Assembly: GCA_013339895.1 (NCBI GenBank)
Contig: JABACO010000001.1
Span: forward strand, 25,906,208-25,970,207
Direction of reading: 5' to 3'
Source: Ephydatia muelleri
Taxonomy: Eukaryota; Porifera; Demospongiae; Spongillida; Spongillidae
DNA: 64,000 bases
The translations under genes were made by a program, and so were the position numbers. Below, in pieces: positions 45,880 to 59,379 of the stretch (position 1 is the first letter of the stretch; each line of letters opens with the position of its first letter). Under the pieces are notes generated by a model. It did no database searches, was not told the origin of the DNA, and worked only from the letters and a program-made list of their open reading frames with translations.

Positions 45880-46260
45880 GACGAAGTACATCCTCCAACT
45901 CCTCTTCCCTTTACGCAGCCACCGCTGCTAGATACATTGCTGCCCCCCTACTGTCCGCCGCCAGCAGCAGCTGCAGCACTGCCCCTGCCGAGCAGAGCTG
46001 CCCCCACCGCTGCCCCACTGCCAACAGCAGAGCTGCCCCCACCTCCAGCAGCAGAAGCAGGAGCACCGCCGCTACCTGCACCAGCCCCACCACCGGCACC
46101 AGTATTGGCACCAGTGCCCCCACCACCACTTTGCCTGCTGCCACCCTGGCCACTGCCACCACCACCCGCATGGCTCCCATGGCCAGAACCAGGCCGCCGC
46201 GGCCATAGAAGAGGCTGGGGGAGACAAAGAGGACAAGGCGGAACCGTACAGAACATTTAG
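45880..46260. repeat. GC-rich CCN/GCN-type low-complexity stretch
   Basis: A region of 'gccacc', 'gcagca' and 'ccaccacc' words. Several frames remain open and give Pro/Ala, Ser/Thr or Gly-rich strings. It may continue the repeat-protein gene, but no frame is clearly favoured. Confidence 0.5.
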
Positions 46261-46368
46261 AACTCATATACATATAATTTCTATTATTAAATTTTTTAAC
46301 CTCCCTCCCTTCAAAAATTAAAATTAATTTGTGACCACTTATAAAGACGCCAGAGGAAAAAACTTATG

Positions 46369-46667
46369 AAACAAGTAAATAAAAACATTCTCTAACGAGA
46401 AAGTTGTTGGTATATAGGATTGACCAATGGTGGTGTAAAAAGCACAGAAACAAGAGTGACAGAAATTTGACTGGAAAATTGAAATAGGCCTATATTTAGC
46501 ACACTAACGTTGTAACAGTACATGCCTGAGTAATGGGCTAAATATAGGCCTATTTCAATTTTCCAGTCAAATTTCTGTCACTCTTGTTTCTGTGCTTTTT
46601 ACACCACCATTGGTCAATCCTATATACCAACAACTTTCTCGTTAGAGAATGTTTTTATTGACTTGTT
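46369..46667. repeat. Long hairpin, arms of about 130 bases
   Basis: The segment 46369-46500 and the segment 46536-46667 are almost perfect reverse complements ('aaaaacattctctaacgaga' against 'tctcgttagagaatgttttt'), with a loop of about 35 bases. It forms the right end of the 2.38 kb insertion. Confidence 0.9.
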
Positions 46668-46735
46668 CAACTTCGGGCCCCGTCTTATTCCACTCATGTG
46701 AACATCGACAAGTACAGTTCAGCGACAGGGCCCTG

Positions 46736-46820
46736 TATGGTGTCGTAGTGGCCCGAGGTCAGTAGCCATGTCCTCCCGGGAGGACCATGGATACGGACCC
46801 CGGGCCACTGCGACACCATA
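46736..46820. repeat. 85-base imperfect palindrome
   Basis: The palindrome is centred on 'cctcccgggagg', with outer arms 'tatggtgtcgtagtggcccg' and its near reverse complement. It is present in both arms (also near 60305-60390). Confidence 0.88.
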
Positions 46821-47748
46821 CCTCGAGCAAGCAAGCTCTATCCGAACGCAATCCATTGCTCTCGAACCCCTCAATGTTACAGTGCGATATTTATACTCGC
46901 ACCAGAAAAAATATGGGTCTGAAACCATCTTGGACAACATAATCATAAACACTTCGTCCCAAAAAGAGCGCGTGTTTCTCTTGAACGACACGCATAGTTA
47001 ATTTGGATTTTCATTAAATATTACTTCTTATCCTATAATCACATAAGTGTTATCAAATATGCATTGGTGAAACTAATATTACTTATTTCTTGACGCTATC
47101 ATAATCGAATATGTATGTGCCGCTCAACATTTCCCTGGTACTCTCACATCACGTGCACACGTAACGTAGCTTTAATTTCCGCAGATCTAATCATGACTGC
47201 CATGACAACATCCAGACGCCATGAATAAAATCTCATAGCTCATCTATACCGTATGAACAGCGCCTCGTTAATTAATATTTTCTCATTATAAATTTAATTA
47301 ACAGATGTATTATCAACAAAAACAGCCCTCAAAATGACTTCTAATACCCATCATAGCAGACCATAACAGAAGTGATAAAACGTGACATTTGAACAACACA
47401 ATCTTCTAAACTTTTATAACACTTTTGAAGGACAATTCAAAATTGTTTTGAAGATTGATTACAGAGGCAGCTTAGTCAAATGGTTACCATCTGAGAGAGA
47501 GGACATCCAACTAATACTGTGACAATACAGATTAAATACAATTGTACAACATTTAAGATCCGCAATAGAAAGGTCATGCGATTTTGCCACCTAACGATAT
47601 ACCTCATCAAGATCATCACAACACAAGACAATGTGAGGGCACACACACACACAAAGGTTTGAAAAGGTTTACGTTCGAAATAAGATCTTGTGAAACGAAT
47701 GCATGCAATCTTCTTTTTTTTTTCTTTAACAAAACAGTTATGTAATTT

Positions 47749-49136
<1,388 letters not shown>

Positions 49137-50168
49137 TTTTCCCTTCCCAGTAATACGGTTGAAACTGGTACCAGTACTTCAGTAGTACACTACACTCCGA
49201 TATTAATAAAATTATGTCAATAACGACCATCATGTGATATACGACGTCAAAGGTCGCACGTGACCTGTAGACAGGTACCATAAATACAATTAACCCCTTA
49301 CAGGTTATTAAAAATTGCCAATTTACATTCACGTGATGAAATTACAACCGAAAACCTTTTAGAACGTGAATCAGACAAAAAACAGCTAAGTGCTAATCGT
49401 TATTTTAACACCGTACAAGATAGTAGTTGAATTACTGTGTCAAACTACGGGCCTTGAGTCTCTCTGTGTACCTCTTCAGCGCAGAAGCGAATAGACTATA
49501 TCAGAAAGTTTTAGCTCAGCTGATTCGTAAAGGAAAATTAAGAATGGAAATGATACAAAATTCCCTACTGTGCATGCGGGCATTGTATTGCCTAGTTAGT
49601 GCGAGTGACCTAAACTTGCCATGAAAGAATGAAATATATAGACCATTTTACTTCATGAATTAATGCAATGTAGTCAGTTGAGCACGAAATGGTTAAATCA
49701 CAAAAAGAAAAGATGATCGCGCAAATACTGACGACCGTTTATATTATGTTATTATTTCCACATGTTACTCTGATGTAACGGGTTACTCTGTCTCTTGAAG
49801 AAGTCTCGTGATCCTTGCGTTGGTACCATGCATATGACATGTGATCACAATCAAACGAACGTCAGGGTCCTTAGCTGCAGTACTAAATATGAAGCCTAGC
49901 AGCATCCTCATCACTCAAGAATCATGAATTCGAACTCTAGGGAACAATGCCACAGTAAGCACAAACAAACAATGATTTATATACATTTTGCAAACGTAAC
50001 GCTAGCTCAATTTCAATGTGTTTCATTCACTTCATGGAGTGCAGGTTGAGCTACGCAACATTTTAATCAATCCATCACAAAAACATCACACCCCTACACA
50101 ATGCAGCCACCACTACCAGACATAAAAAAAAAAACAGCGAATCTATCTCCAGACGGCACTAAGTCCAT
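49137..50168. other. Intergenic between Rab7-B and transketolase, no gene seen
   Basis: This is upstream of Rab7-B and downstream of transketolase. The same sequence lies at about 56990-58002 in the right arm. A 65-codon frame at 49427-49624 is present in both arms but has no recognisable features. Confidence 0.5.
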
Positions 50169-50790
50169 TTATTGGATCAGCTCCTTGACGGCCTTGACGA
50201 TGTACTTGTAGTTAATGCCGTATAGCTCCAGGAGCTCGTTACACAGGCCACTCCTTGGGATGCCAGTGACCGCCAAGCGATGTACGCGCACACCTGTTTC
50301 CTCTGAGAGAGCTCCTGCCACTGCCTCCCCTATCCCACCTGCACACCACGAGGGAGAAGAGGGAAGGGGAAGGAGGAGGAAGGAAGGGAGGGAGGGAGGG
50401 AGGGAAGAGAAGAGAGAGGTGGTGGATACAGGAGGGGGAGGGAAAGAGAAGGGAATTGAGTCACCTCTGGAGATGAATGATGCATCAATCTGATATCCCG
50501 ATATCACAGGCTGCGAGAGCTTTTTCACAATTAGCCTCCCGCCTAGCTACCCGTGGGAATACGGATGGTGGCAGACCTCTATGGTCACCTATGGCCTCAC
50601 ACTAGTTACGGCTAACGCTCATACTATGCAGCACTTTATGTGTAGATTATATCTGTAATGTGTGTGTGTGTGTGTGTTGGATTGTGCTCCATTATGTAAT
50701 GTTTTGTAATTGTTCATATGCCTTATTAATAATAAAGTACATGTATGCTCCAGCTCCACCCCCAACACACAGTTGTTTACTACACACACA

Positions 50791-50838
<48 letters not shown>

Positions 50839-51433
50839 TCGGGATAGTGATCTTCCACAGTCACAATCTTCCCACCAGTGGCCTTGGCACAGTCCAGCAA
50901 TGTCTTCTTGTCTATGGGCTTGATAGTGAAAGGGTCCACCACCCTGATCTTGATGTTCTCCTTGGCTAGCTCGTCGTAGGCCTTCAGGGCCTCAAAGAGG
51001 GTGATCCCCGCCCCCACAACTGTCACCTGATCCTGGTCTGATTGCCTGATCACCTAAGCCACACAGGGAGGGGGAGGAGGGGGAGGGGAGGGAAAAACAC
51101 CAGTGGTAGTAGTGGTCTTGCTCCTCTGTACATACGCACACATATTAGGCACACATAAATTATAATAGCTTCTGTCGGATTGACACTGTATGGTTCAGTG
51201 CCCTGCTAGGGGGTGAGGAGCAGAGGTATGTGGGTTGTATCCCGAGACCAGTGGATGTGTTGTGTGAGGTGACCCTCTTAACAATATTGCGATGTGGCAT
51301 ACCACACCTTACTTCCATGCATGTGTGCGAAGGCTCTTTAGCTATGTGTATTCTCTCTGCACACTTCATGCATGTTTGTGTGCACACATTAAAAAAAAGG
51401 GTATCAGGACAGAATTGCAGCTTTAACACATCA

Positions 51434-51504
<71 letters not shown>

Positions 51505-54500
51505 ACATCAATATACACACACACGACACACAACACACCCACCTTGGCTCCTCCTATTTCAAAGTGTTCCTCACTCTTGTACAGGATGGTGGTCTCGGGA
51601 CGCGACGTGCGTGTGAAGGTCACTCCCTGGTAGTTGGCGGCTAGTTCGATGGCCCTCTCTGTGGACACTGCATCACTAGGATAGAAGACCACTGAACCAG
51701 GCACAGTGCGGAACATGGCTAGGTCCTCCAGAGCCATCTGGGAGGGGCCATCCTCTCCTGGGAAGGGGAAGGGGGAGGAGAAGGGAAGGGTTTAATGGAA
51801 GGGGAGGAGGGAAGGGGGAGGAGGAGCAAACACATTACCATGAACCGGGGAGTGTGCCCATACATGCCAGTAGACATACAACCTACAGCTTGGATAACCT
51901 ATCCTCATCGAGGTAAGTTCTGGATGGCTCAGGCTGAAATGCTATATGCTGTCAGCCACACCTCCTCTCACTGACCCCTTTGGGTGACCTCTCTTAGGGC
52001 AGGGTACAGTACACATTGATCTCATTGGTGTCATGAGGTCACGTGTGTACCTTTTCAGTGCGCTGTATAGTGTCAGCTGGGTGTGCATTAAATACTCTAA
52101 CCTTACATCACCACAAATTCCCTACACGTATGCTGCACACATCTTAGGTTAGGCGAACAAGAAGCCACCTAAGTGGTTTCAAGGCTTTGCCACCCTGGAA
52201 TTGAGCGTCCAGTGTGGAAAAAGCCTTGCACCCAATCCTGGCTTCACGGAACAAAAGCCAAGACTGCCAGGTAGGGAAATCATCAACTCCCACTCCTTCT
52301 AACCTTCCCCCTGTGGTGGGTGTGGCATTCACCAGAGAGTTGCATCTGACAAGCATCCCATTAGGACCAACTCCTACCACAATACACAACACACACTAAG
52401 GACCAACTCCTACCACAATACACAACACACACTAAGGACCAACTCCTACCACAATACACAACACACACTAAGGACCAACCCAACTCCTACCACAATACAT
52501 AACACACACTAAGGACCAACTCCTACCACAATACATAACACACACTAAGGACCAACTCCTTCCACAATACACAACACACACTAAGGACCAACTCCTTCCA
52601 CAATACATGACATTTGTGGAGGTGGAGTCCATTGAATTATGTTTCGATGTTATACAGTTACATCATACAAATTAAAAACATTTCCTTTTAAAAAATGGGA
52701 TCGTTTCCGCAAAAAGGGACCCAACACAGTTTGTTTTCAAGATTTCAATTATTCTACAAGTCTGAATGTCCTCTACACATGCTTCTTACATACTGAGAAT
52801 CAGAGTATCTGTCATGGAGTTGTAAGGCTAATTAGCCATACATTCAACACAAGCATTACATTTCTATTGCGCATACTGGAAATTTTATGATTTGGTTAAG
52901 TACCTTTTCGCGGAAACGATTCCAAATATGTTTTTTTGTTGTTTTAAAAACAAACAACCTAACATGGGTCTTACCAATGGAGCATCCTGCATGCGAGCCC
53001 ACAAAGTTGGCCTTGGTCTGGGAGATGGCTCCCATGCGTATCTGGTCGAAGGCCCGAGTGAAGAAGGCAGCAAAGGCACTGCAGAACACCACGTTACGGT
53101 CCCGGCAGGCCAGCCCGATGGCCACGCCCACCATGTTCTGCTCCGCTATGAAGCACTCGACGAAGCGGTCTGGGAACTTGTCCCGGTAGGTGATAGCAAA
53201 GGTGGAGTTCTTCGTGTCGCCGTCCAGAGCAATGAGGTGGGCGTTGGTGTTCCCCAGCTTCACCAGGGCTGTGCCGTACGCCTTGCGAGTGGCTACCTAT
53301 TCGTGTGGCGGAGGCAGATATATCGAATGTGAGTGTGAATGTAGGGTATAGCGATAAGGGATATGGAATATACAGGGTCTAGGCATTGAGGAGAGTGGGA
53401 GTGGGGGAGGGGGACGGATACTGAATAAATGGTCTACCAATGGGAAAAGGTACATTTGCGTTCTTTGAAGGAGGAAAGAATTGTTGCATTCTCCAATTGT
53501 AGTTCACCATAACGCCCCCCTCTTCTAGTACCCAGACCCATCATCAGCTTCACCTATTCTCTTCCCCAGACCTTCACCTAATCCTCATCCCCAGACCTTC
53601 ACCTAATCCTCTTCCCCAGACCTTTACCTTCTCCCCCCTCCCCAGACTTTCACCTCACACTCCTTCACCTAATCCTCATCCCCAGACCCTCACCTTCTCC
53701 CCCTCCTTGTACTTGGGGGGTTCACTCAGGTGCATTTCAAGGGACTCGATCTTGAGAGTGTCGTGGACCACCTCTGGAAGGTCAAACTTGATGGGACCGG
53801 GGGTCTTGATCTGGGCCTTGAGGCAATCGATCGACTTCTTTGCCTCCTTGGGTCCCAGAGGCTTCCCGTGCCAATTCTCCTTGTCCTCGACATCAGGGAA
53901 CCCTTTGCCTGGGTAACCATGGCAACATCATATCATGCGTGTGTGTATACCCTACATGTATACCCACACCCACATATGCACACACATGTGGGCATAAGGA
54001 CACCCATACCCACACACACACACACACACACATGCACACACAATGATCAACATTGCACACGTAGCCCATGTACACATCATTGCCGTAAATAAAATTACAT
54101 CACACTCAGTGTACACATGCACAACTGGCAAATAAACATTATCCAGCACACTCACTACAGCACACACACACACACACACACATGCGCACAGCCGCAGACA
54201 CACACACTTGTAGATCAACACGCAGGAACACGCCCACCTGCACACAAAAACCCAGCACACCTCAACAGACTCCTCCCCCTCCCAACACACCCACACCCAC
54301 CTTTCAGGGTCTGACACAGCAGGGCTGTGGGCCTATCCTTGGTCACCTTGGCCGTCTGCAGAGCGCGGTACACAGCCCTGATGTCATGCCCATCCACCAC
54401 TATAGCGTTGAAACCCGAACCCATCAAACCTCTTCCTGTAGGTCTCCATGTCGTGCTGGAGGGCCGTGGGCTGGCTCTGGCCCAGCCTGTTCACGTCCAC

Positions 54501-54710
54501 TATGGCCACCAGGTTGTCCAGCTTGTAGGTAGCTGGCGAAGGAGGCCGCCTCCCACACGCTCCCCTCCGCCACCTCACCGTCCCCCATGAGGCAGTAGAC
54601 ACGGTAGCTGGCTCTCTATGTACTTGCCGCAGTACGCCATGCCCGCAGAGACGCCCAGACCCTGACCGAGAGACCCTGTGGCCACGTCAATGTAGTTCTG
54701 ACGCTGTTGG
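50169..54710 (-). CDS. TKT: Transketolase (5' end lost in the assembly gap)
   Basis: This is a thiamine-diphosphate enzyme of the non-oxidative pentose phosphate pathway, in the cytosol. Exons on minus are about 54710-54303 ([76 protein letters not shown]), about 53911-53696 ([20 protein letters not shown]), about 53295-52970 ([40 protein letters not shown]), about 51760-51545 ([20 protein letters not shown]), 51053-50837 ([33 protein letters not shown]) and 50338-50169, ending ELIQ and stop. GDGE plus the downstream N is the ThDP/metal motif, and [13 protein letters not shown] carries the catalytic Glu. The first visible exon has three single-base insertions that break the frame, next to the N run, which I read as sequence errors. 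The N-terminal exons are absent. Confidence 0.93.
51434..51503. repeat. (CA)n microsatellite in transketolase intron
   Basis: About 34 CA units. Another CA run (50787-50834) lies in the next intron. Confidence 0.95.
52364..52612. repeat. 36-base minisatellite in transketolase intron
   Basis: Seven copies of a unit starting 'ggaccaactcctaccacaat' and ending 'acacactaa'. One copy has a small insertion ('ccaaccc'). The last two have 'ccttcc' in place of 'cctacc'. Confidence 0.93.
52697..52923. mobile_element. 227-base MITE with terminal inverted repeats
   Basis: The left end 'gggatcgtttccgcaaaaag' and the right end 'ccttttcgcggaaacgattc' are inverted repeats of about 22 bases with few mismatches. 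Both ends are flanked by 'aaat', a possible target duplication. The element lies next to a transketolase exon acceptor. A relative is at 43662. Confidence 0.8.
53555..53700. repeat. Degenerate 24-25 base tandem repeat
   Basis: Units of 'ccccagaccttcacctaatc' type recur about five times just outside the exon starting at 53696. On the gene strand they abut the donor side. Confidence 0.8.
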
Positions 54711-54815
54711 GAGATGGGAGGGGAGGAGGGGAGAAAGATGGACAGATGGAGGAGGGGAGGGGAGAGAGTGAGGAAGAGAGAAAGGGTGGACAGATGGAGG
54801 AGGGAATGGATGGAG

Positions 54816-55815
54816 NNNNNNNNNNNNNNNNNNNNNNNNNNNNNNNNNNNNNNNNNNNNNNNNNNNNNNNNNNNNNNNNNNNNNNNNNNNNNNNNNNNNN
54901 NNNNNNNNNNNNNNNNNNNNNNNNNNNNNNNNNNNNNNNNNNNNNNNNNNNNNNNNNNNNNNNNNNNNNNNNNNNNNNNNNNNNNNNNNNNNNNNNNNNN
55001 NNNNNNNNNNNNNNNNNNNNNNNNNNNNNNNNNNNNNNNNNNNNNNNNNNNNNNNNNNNNNNNNNNNNNNNNNNNNNNNNNNNNNNNNNNNNNNNNNNNN
55101 NNNNNNNNNNNNNNNNNNNNNNNNNNNNNNNNNNNNNNNNNNNNNNNNNNNNNNNNNNNNNNNNNNNNNNNNNNNNNNNNNNNNNNNNNNNNNNNNNNNN
55201 NNNNNNNNNNNNNNNNNNNNNNNNNNNNNNNNNNNNNNNNNNNNNNNNNNNNNNNNNNNNNNNNNNNNNNNNNNNNNNNNNNNNNNNNNNNNNNNNNNNN
55301 NNNNNNNNNNNNNNNNNNNNNNNNNNNNNNNNNNNNNNNNNNNNNNNNNNNNNNNNNNNNNNNNNNNNNNNNNNNNNNNNNNNNNNNNNNNNNNNNNNNN
55401 NNNNNNNNNNNNNNNNNNNNNNNNNNNNNNNNNNNNNNNNNNNNNNNNNNNNNNNNNNNNNNNNNNNNNNNNNNNNNNNNNNNNNNNNNNNNNNNNNNNN
55501 NNNNNNNNNNNNNNNNNNNNNNNNNNNNNNNNNNNNNNNNNNNNNNNNNNNNNNNNNNNNNNNNNNNNNNNNNNNNNNNNNNNNNNNNNNNNNNNNNNNN
55601 NNNNNNNNNNNNNNNNNNNNNNNNNNNNNNNNNNNNNNNNNNNNNNNNNNNNNNNNNNNNNNNNNNNNNNNNNNNNNNNNNNNNNNNNNNNNNNNNNNNN
55701 NNNNNNNNNNNNNNNNNNNNNNNNNNNNNNNNNNNNNNNNNNNNNNNNNNNNNNNNNNNNNNNNNNNNNNNNNNNNNNNNNNNNNNNNNNNNNNNNNNNN
55801 NNNNNNNNNNNNNNN
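54816..55815. other. Assembly gap of exactly 1000 N
   Basis: The N run is exactly 1000 bases, which suggests a fixed-size scaffold placeholder and not a measured distance. It cuts the transketolase gene and separates the two inverted arms. Confidence 0.97.
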
Positions 55816-56022
55816 CTCACACAACATCCACTTCTCGGATACAACCCACATACCTCTGCCTCCTCACCCCCTAGCAGGCACTGAACCATACAGTGTCAAT
55901 CCGACAGAAGCTATTATAATTTATGTGTGCCTAATATGTGCGTATGTACAGAGGAGCAAGACCGCTACTACCACTGGTGTTCTTCCCTCCCCTCCCCTCC
56001 CTCCCCCTCCTGTGCGGCTTAG

Positions 56023-56237
56023 GTGATCAGGCAATCAGACCAGGATCAGGTGACAGTTGTGGGGGCGGGGATCACCCTCTTTGAGGCCCTGAAGGCCTAC
56101 GACGAGCTAGCCAAGGAGAACATCAAGATCAGGGTGGTGGACCCTTTCACTATCAAGCCCATAGACAAGAAGACATTGCTGGACTGTGCCAAGGCCACTG
56201 GTGGGAAGATTGTGACTGTGGAAGATCACTATCCCGA

Positions 56238-56310
<73 letters not shown>

Positions 56311-56981
56311 TGTGTGTGCATTGTGTGTGTGTGTGTGTGTGCATTGTGTGTGTAGTAAACAACTGTGTGTTGGGGGTGGGGCTGGAGCATACATGTACTT
56401 TATTTTAATAAGGCATATGAACAATTACAAAACATTACATAATGGAGCACAATCCAACACACACACACACACATTACAGATATAATCTACACTAAAGTGC
56501 GCATAGTATGAGTGTTAGGGTGACATGAGCGTTAGCCGTAACATGGTGTGGCCATAGGTGACCATAGAGGTCTGCGCCCATCTTGGACGCGTCCGTATTC
56601 CCACGGGTAGCTAGGCGGGAGGCTAATTGTGAAAAAGCTCTCGCAGCCGTGTATCGGGATATCAGATTGATGCGTTGATTAGGTAATAAGTGGAAATGAT
56701 TAATCTCCAGAGGTGATTCAATCATCCCCTCTTTCCCTCCCTCTCCTTCCCCTTCCCTCCCCCTCCCTCCTTCCTCCTCCTCCTTCCCCTTCCCTCTTCT
56801 CCCTCGTGGTGTGCAGGTGGGATCGGAGGCAGTGGCAGGAGCTCTCTCAGGAGAAGGTGTGCGCGTACATCGCTTGGCGGTCACTGGCATCCCAAGGAGT
56901 GGCCTGTGTAACGAGCTCCTGGAGCTGTACGGCATTAACTACAAGTACATCGTCAAGGCCGTCAAGGAGCTGATCCAATAA
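56023..56981 (+). pseudogene. Transketolase 3' exons, right-arm copy
   Basis: Exon 56025-56241 ([28 protein letters not shown]) is intact. The last exon (about 56817-56981) begins after 'gtgtgcag'. It has single-base changes ('gtgggatcggaggcag', 'ggagaaggtgtgcgcg') that shift the frame before the family-typical end ([14 protein letters not shown]), which is readable in another frame. Upstream exons are missing because the arm starts at 55816. It is a partial copy of the left-arm gene. Confidence 0.85.
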
Positions 56982-58002
56982 ATGGACTTAGTGCCGTCTG
57001 GAGATAGATTCGCTGTTTTATGTCTGTAGTGGTGGCTGCATTGTGTAGGGGTGTGATGTTTTGTGATGGATTGATTAAAATGTTGCGTAGCTCAACCTGC
57101 ACTCCATGAAGTGAATGAAACACATTGAAATTGAGCTAGCGTTACGTTTGCAAAATGTATATAAATCATTGTTTGTTTGTGCTTACTGTGGCATTGTTCC
57201 CTAGAGTTCGAATTCATGATTCTTGAGTGATGAGGATGCTGCTAGGCTTCACATTTAGTACTGCAGCTAAGGACCCTGACGTTCGTTTGATTGTGATCAC
57301 ATGTCATATGCATGGTACCAACGCAAGGATCACGAGACTTCTTCAAGAGATAGAGTAACCCGTTACATCAGAGTAACATGTGGAAATAATAACATAATAT
57401 AAACGGTCGTCAGTATTTGCAGATCATCTTTTCTTTTTGTGATTTAACCATTTCGTGCTCAACTGACTACATTGCATTAATTCATGAAGTAAAATGGTCT
57501 ATTATTTCATTCTTTCATGGCAAGTTTAGGTCACTCGCACTAACTAGGCAATACAATGCCCGCATGCACAGTAGGGAATTTTGTATCATTTCCATTCTTA
57601 ATTTTCCTTTACGAATCAGCTGAGCTAAAACTTTCTGATATAGTCTATTCGCTTCTGCGCTGAAGAGGTACACAGAGAGACTCAAGGCCCGTAGTTTGAC
57701 ACAGTAATTCAACTACTATCTTGTACGGTGTTAAAATAACGATTAGCACTTAGCTGTTTTTTGTCTGATTCACGTTCTAAAAGGTTTTCGGTTGTAATTT
57801 CATCACGTGAATGTAAATTGGCAATTTTTAATAACCTGTAAGGGGTTAATTGTATTTATGGTACCTGTCTACAGGTCACGTGCGACCTTTGACGTCGTAT
57901 ATCACATGATGGTCGTTATTGACATAATTTTATTAATATCGGAGTGTAGTGTACTACTGAAGTACTGGTACCAGTTTCAACCGTATTACTGGGAAGGGAA
58001 AA

Positions 58003-58595
58003 ATGGCCGCGAGAAGAAAAGTTCTACTGAAAGTCATCATTCTTGGAGACAGCGGGTATGTAAGCTGTGTCGCTCGCGAATCCAGTAGCAATTTGCAGCG
58101 TTTGTGGTCTGTTCATGTTGGACGGACTTGTCGCGGGAATAACTTCATTCGGTGGAGGGCGGAGAAAGCCAAACTTGTGCCTATACGAAGACAGGTCCTA
58201 GCTCTGTTCGAATACTGTACAGGGAGGGTGGGATTCAGGAGAGAGGGGAGGGGCGTGCTAATACAGCAAAGTATCCCTCGGATGTGATTGTCACTCTCCC
58301 CCCCCCCCCCCTCTCTCTCTTTCTCTCCCTCTCTCTGTCTCTCTCTGTCTCTCTTCCCCCACCTACCACCCCCCATTCTCTCTTCTTCCTCTCTCTCTCT
58401 CTTTGGATACAGTGTGGGTAAGACTTCGCTAATGAACCAGTATGTGAACAAGAAGTTCACCTCTCAGTACAAGGCCACCATTGGAGCAGACTTCCTTACG
58501 AAGGAGGTGATGGTGGATGACAGACTAGTCACAATGCAGGCAAGAGGCACATATATACCCTTAATGGATACCTTGGTGACCAGTGTGTTTGTGTT

Positions 58596-58626
<31 letters not shown>

Positions 58627-58948
58627 TGGTGTGTGTGTGTGTGTGTGTGTGGTGTGGTGTGTGTGTGTGTGTGTGTGTGTGTTGTGGCCTTCCTTGTAGA
58701 TCTGGGACACAGCAGGTCAGGAGAGGTTCCCAAAGCCTGGGTTGTGGCCCTTCTACAGAGGGGCAGATTGTTGTGTATTAGTATACGATGTCACACATGC
58801 AAAACTCGTTCAAGACATTGGACAGTTGGAGAGACGAATTCCTCATTCAAGCGAGTCCAAGAGACCCAGAGAACTTCCCCTTTGTCGTTCTAGGAAACAA
58901 GATTGACCTTGGAAAACAGACAGGTACATGTACAATTGTAGTTGAACA

Positions 58949-59029
<81 letters not shown>

Positions 59030-59373
59030 ACAGGTCTGTTCACCTCTAAGCCCAGTTGATGTGTGTGTGGTACTTTTGTGCATAGATATGCTGTGTGTGT
59101 GTGTGTTCCCATGATGTGACCTTTTTTTCCTACATCAAAACAGGTTCCAACTCGCAGGGCTCAGAACTGGTGCGAATCGAAAAACAACATCCCTTACTTT
59201 GAAACCAGTGCGAAGGAAGCCATCAACGTGGAGCAAGCCTTCCAGAGAATAGCCAAAGACGCGTTGGCAAAGGAGAATGACGATGCATACCAAACCCTCG
59301 TCCCAGCAGATACCGGACATCCGATTGGAGGGTGGTTCCAAAACCAAACAAGCAGAAGTCTGGCTGCTGCTAA
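58003..59373 (+). pseudogene. Rab7-B, right-arm copy with frame breaks
   Basis: Exon 1 (58003-58055) and exon 2 (58413-58539) match Rab7-B exactly at the protein level. Exon 3 (58700-58923) is 224 instead of 219 bases: small indels around 'ccaaagcctgggttgtggcc' and 'cacacatgcaaaact' scramble the frame. Exon 4 (59144-59373) has 'gcataccaaaccc' in place of 'gcatacaaaccc', so the tail is shifted, although the CC-encoding 'tggctgctgctaa' survives. The tail and introns are those of Rab7-B, not Rab7-A. It is most likely the same gene, read twice and with errors. Confidence 0.88.
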
Positions 59374-59379
59374 AAATTA

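Larger units (their letters stand above)
44286..46665. mobile_element. 2,380-base insertion present only in the left arm
   Basis: The right arm reads straight through as 'gggatca' joined to 'ttcaacttcggg' (junction near 60456), while here 2,380 bases separate these two strings. The inserted part begins with TC, interrupts an A/T dinucleotide and ends in a long hairpin. It carries the repeat-protein gene at 44838. Insertion at AT with a TC start and a 3' hairpin is reminiscent of Helitron-type elements, but the final bases are CTTG and not the classical CTRR. The class is therefore open. Confidence 0.7.

Noticed and set aside
45805..46260. 151-codon Pro/Ala-rich frame and its minus-strand Gly/Ser and Val/Ala counterparts
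   Set aside because: Several frames are open in a low-complexity CCN/GCN region. None can be preferred, so I did not call a separate protein.
46768..47001. 77-codon plus frame MSSREDHGYGPRATATPYLE present in both arms
   Set aside because: It overlaps the 85-base palindrome and is preserved simply because the arms are copies; no recognisable family.
54616..56026. Frames of 386-439 residues across the N run
   Set aside because: They are artefacts of translating the 1000-N gap.
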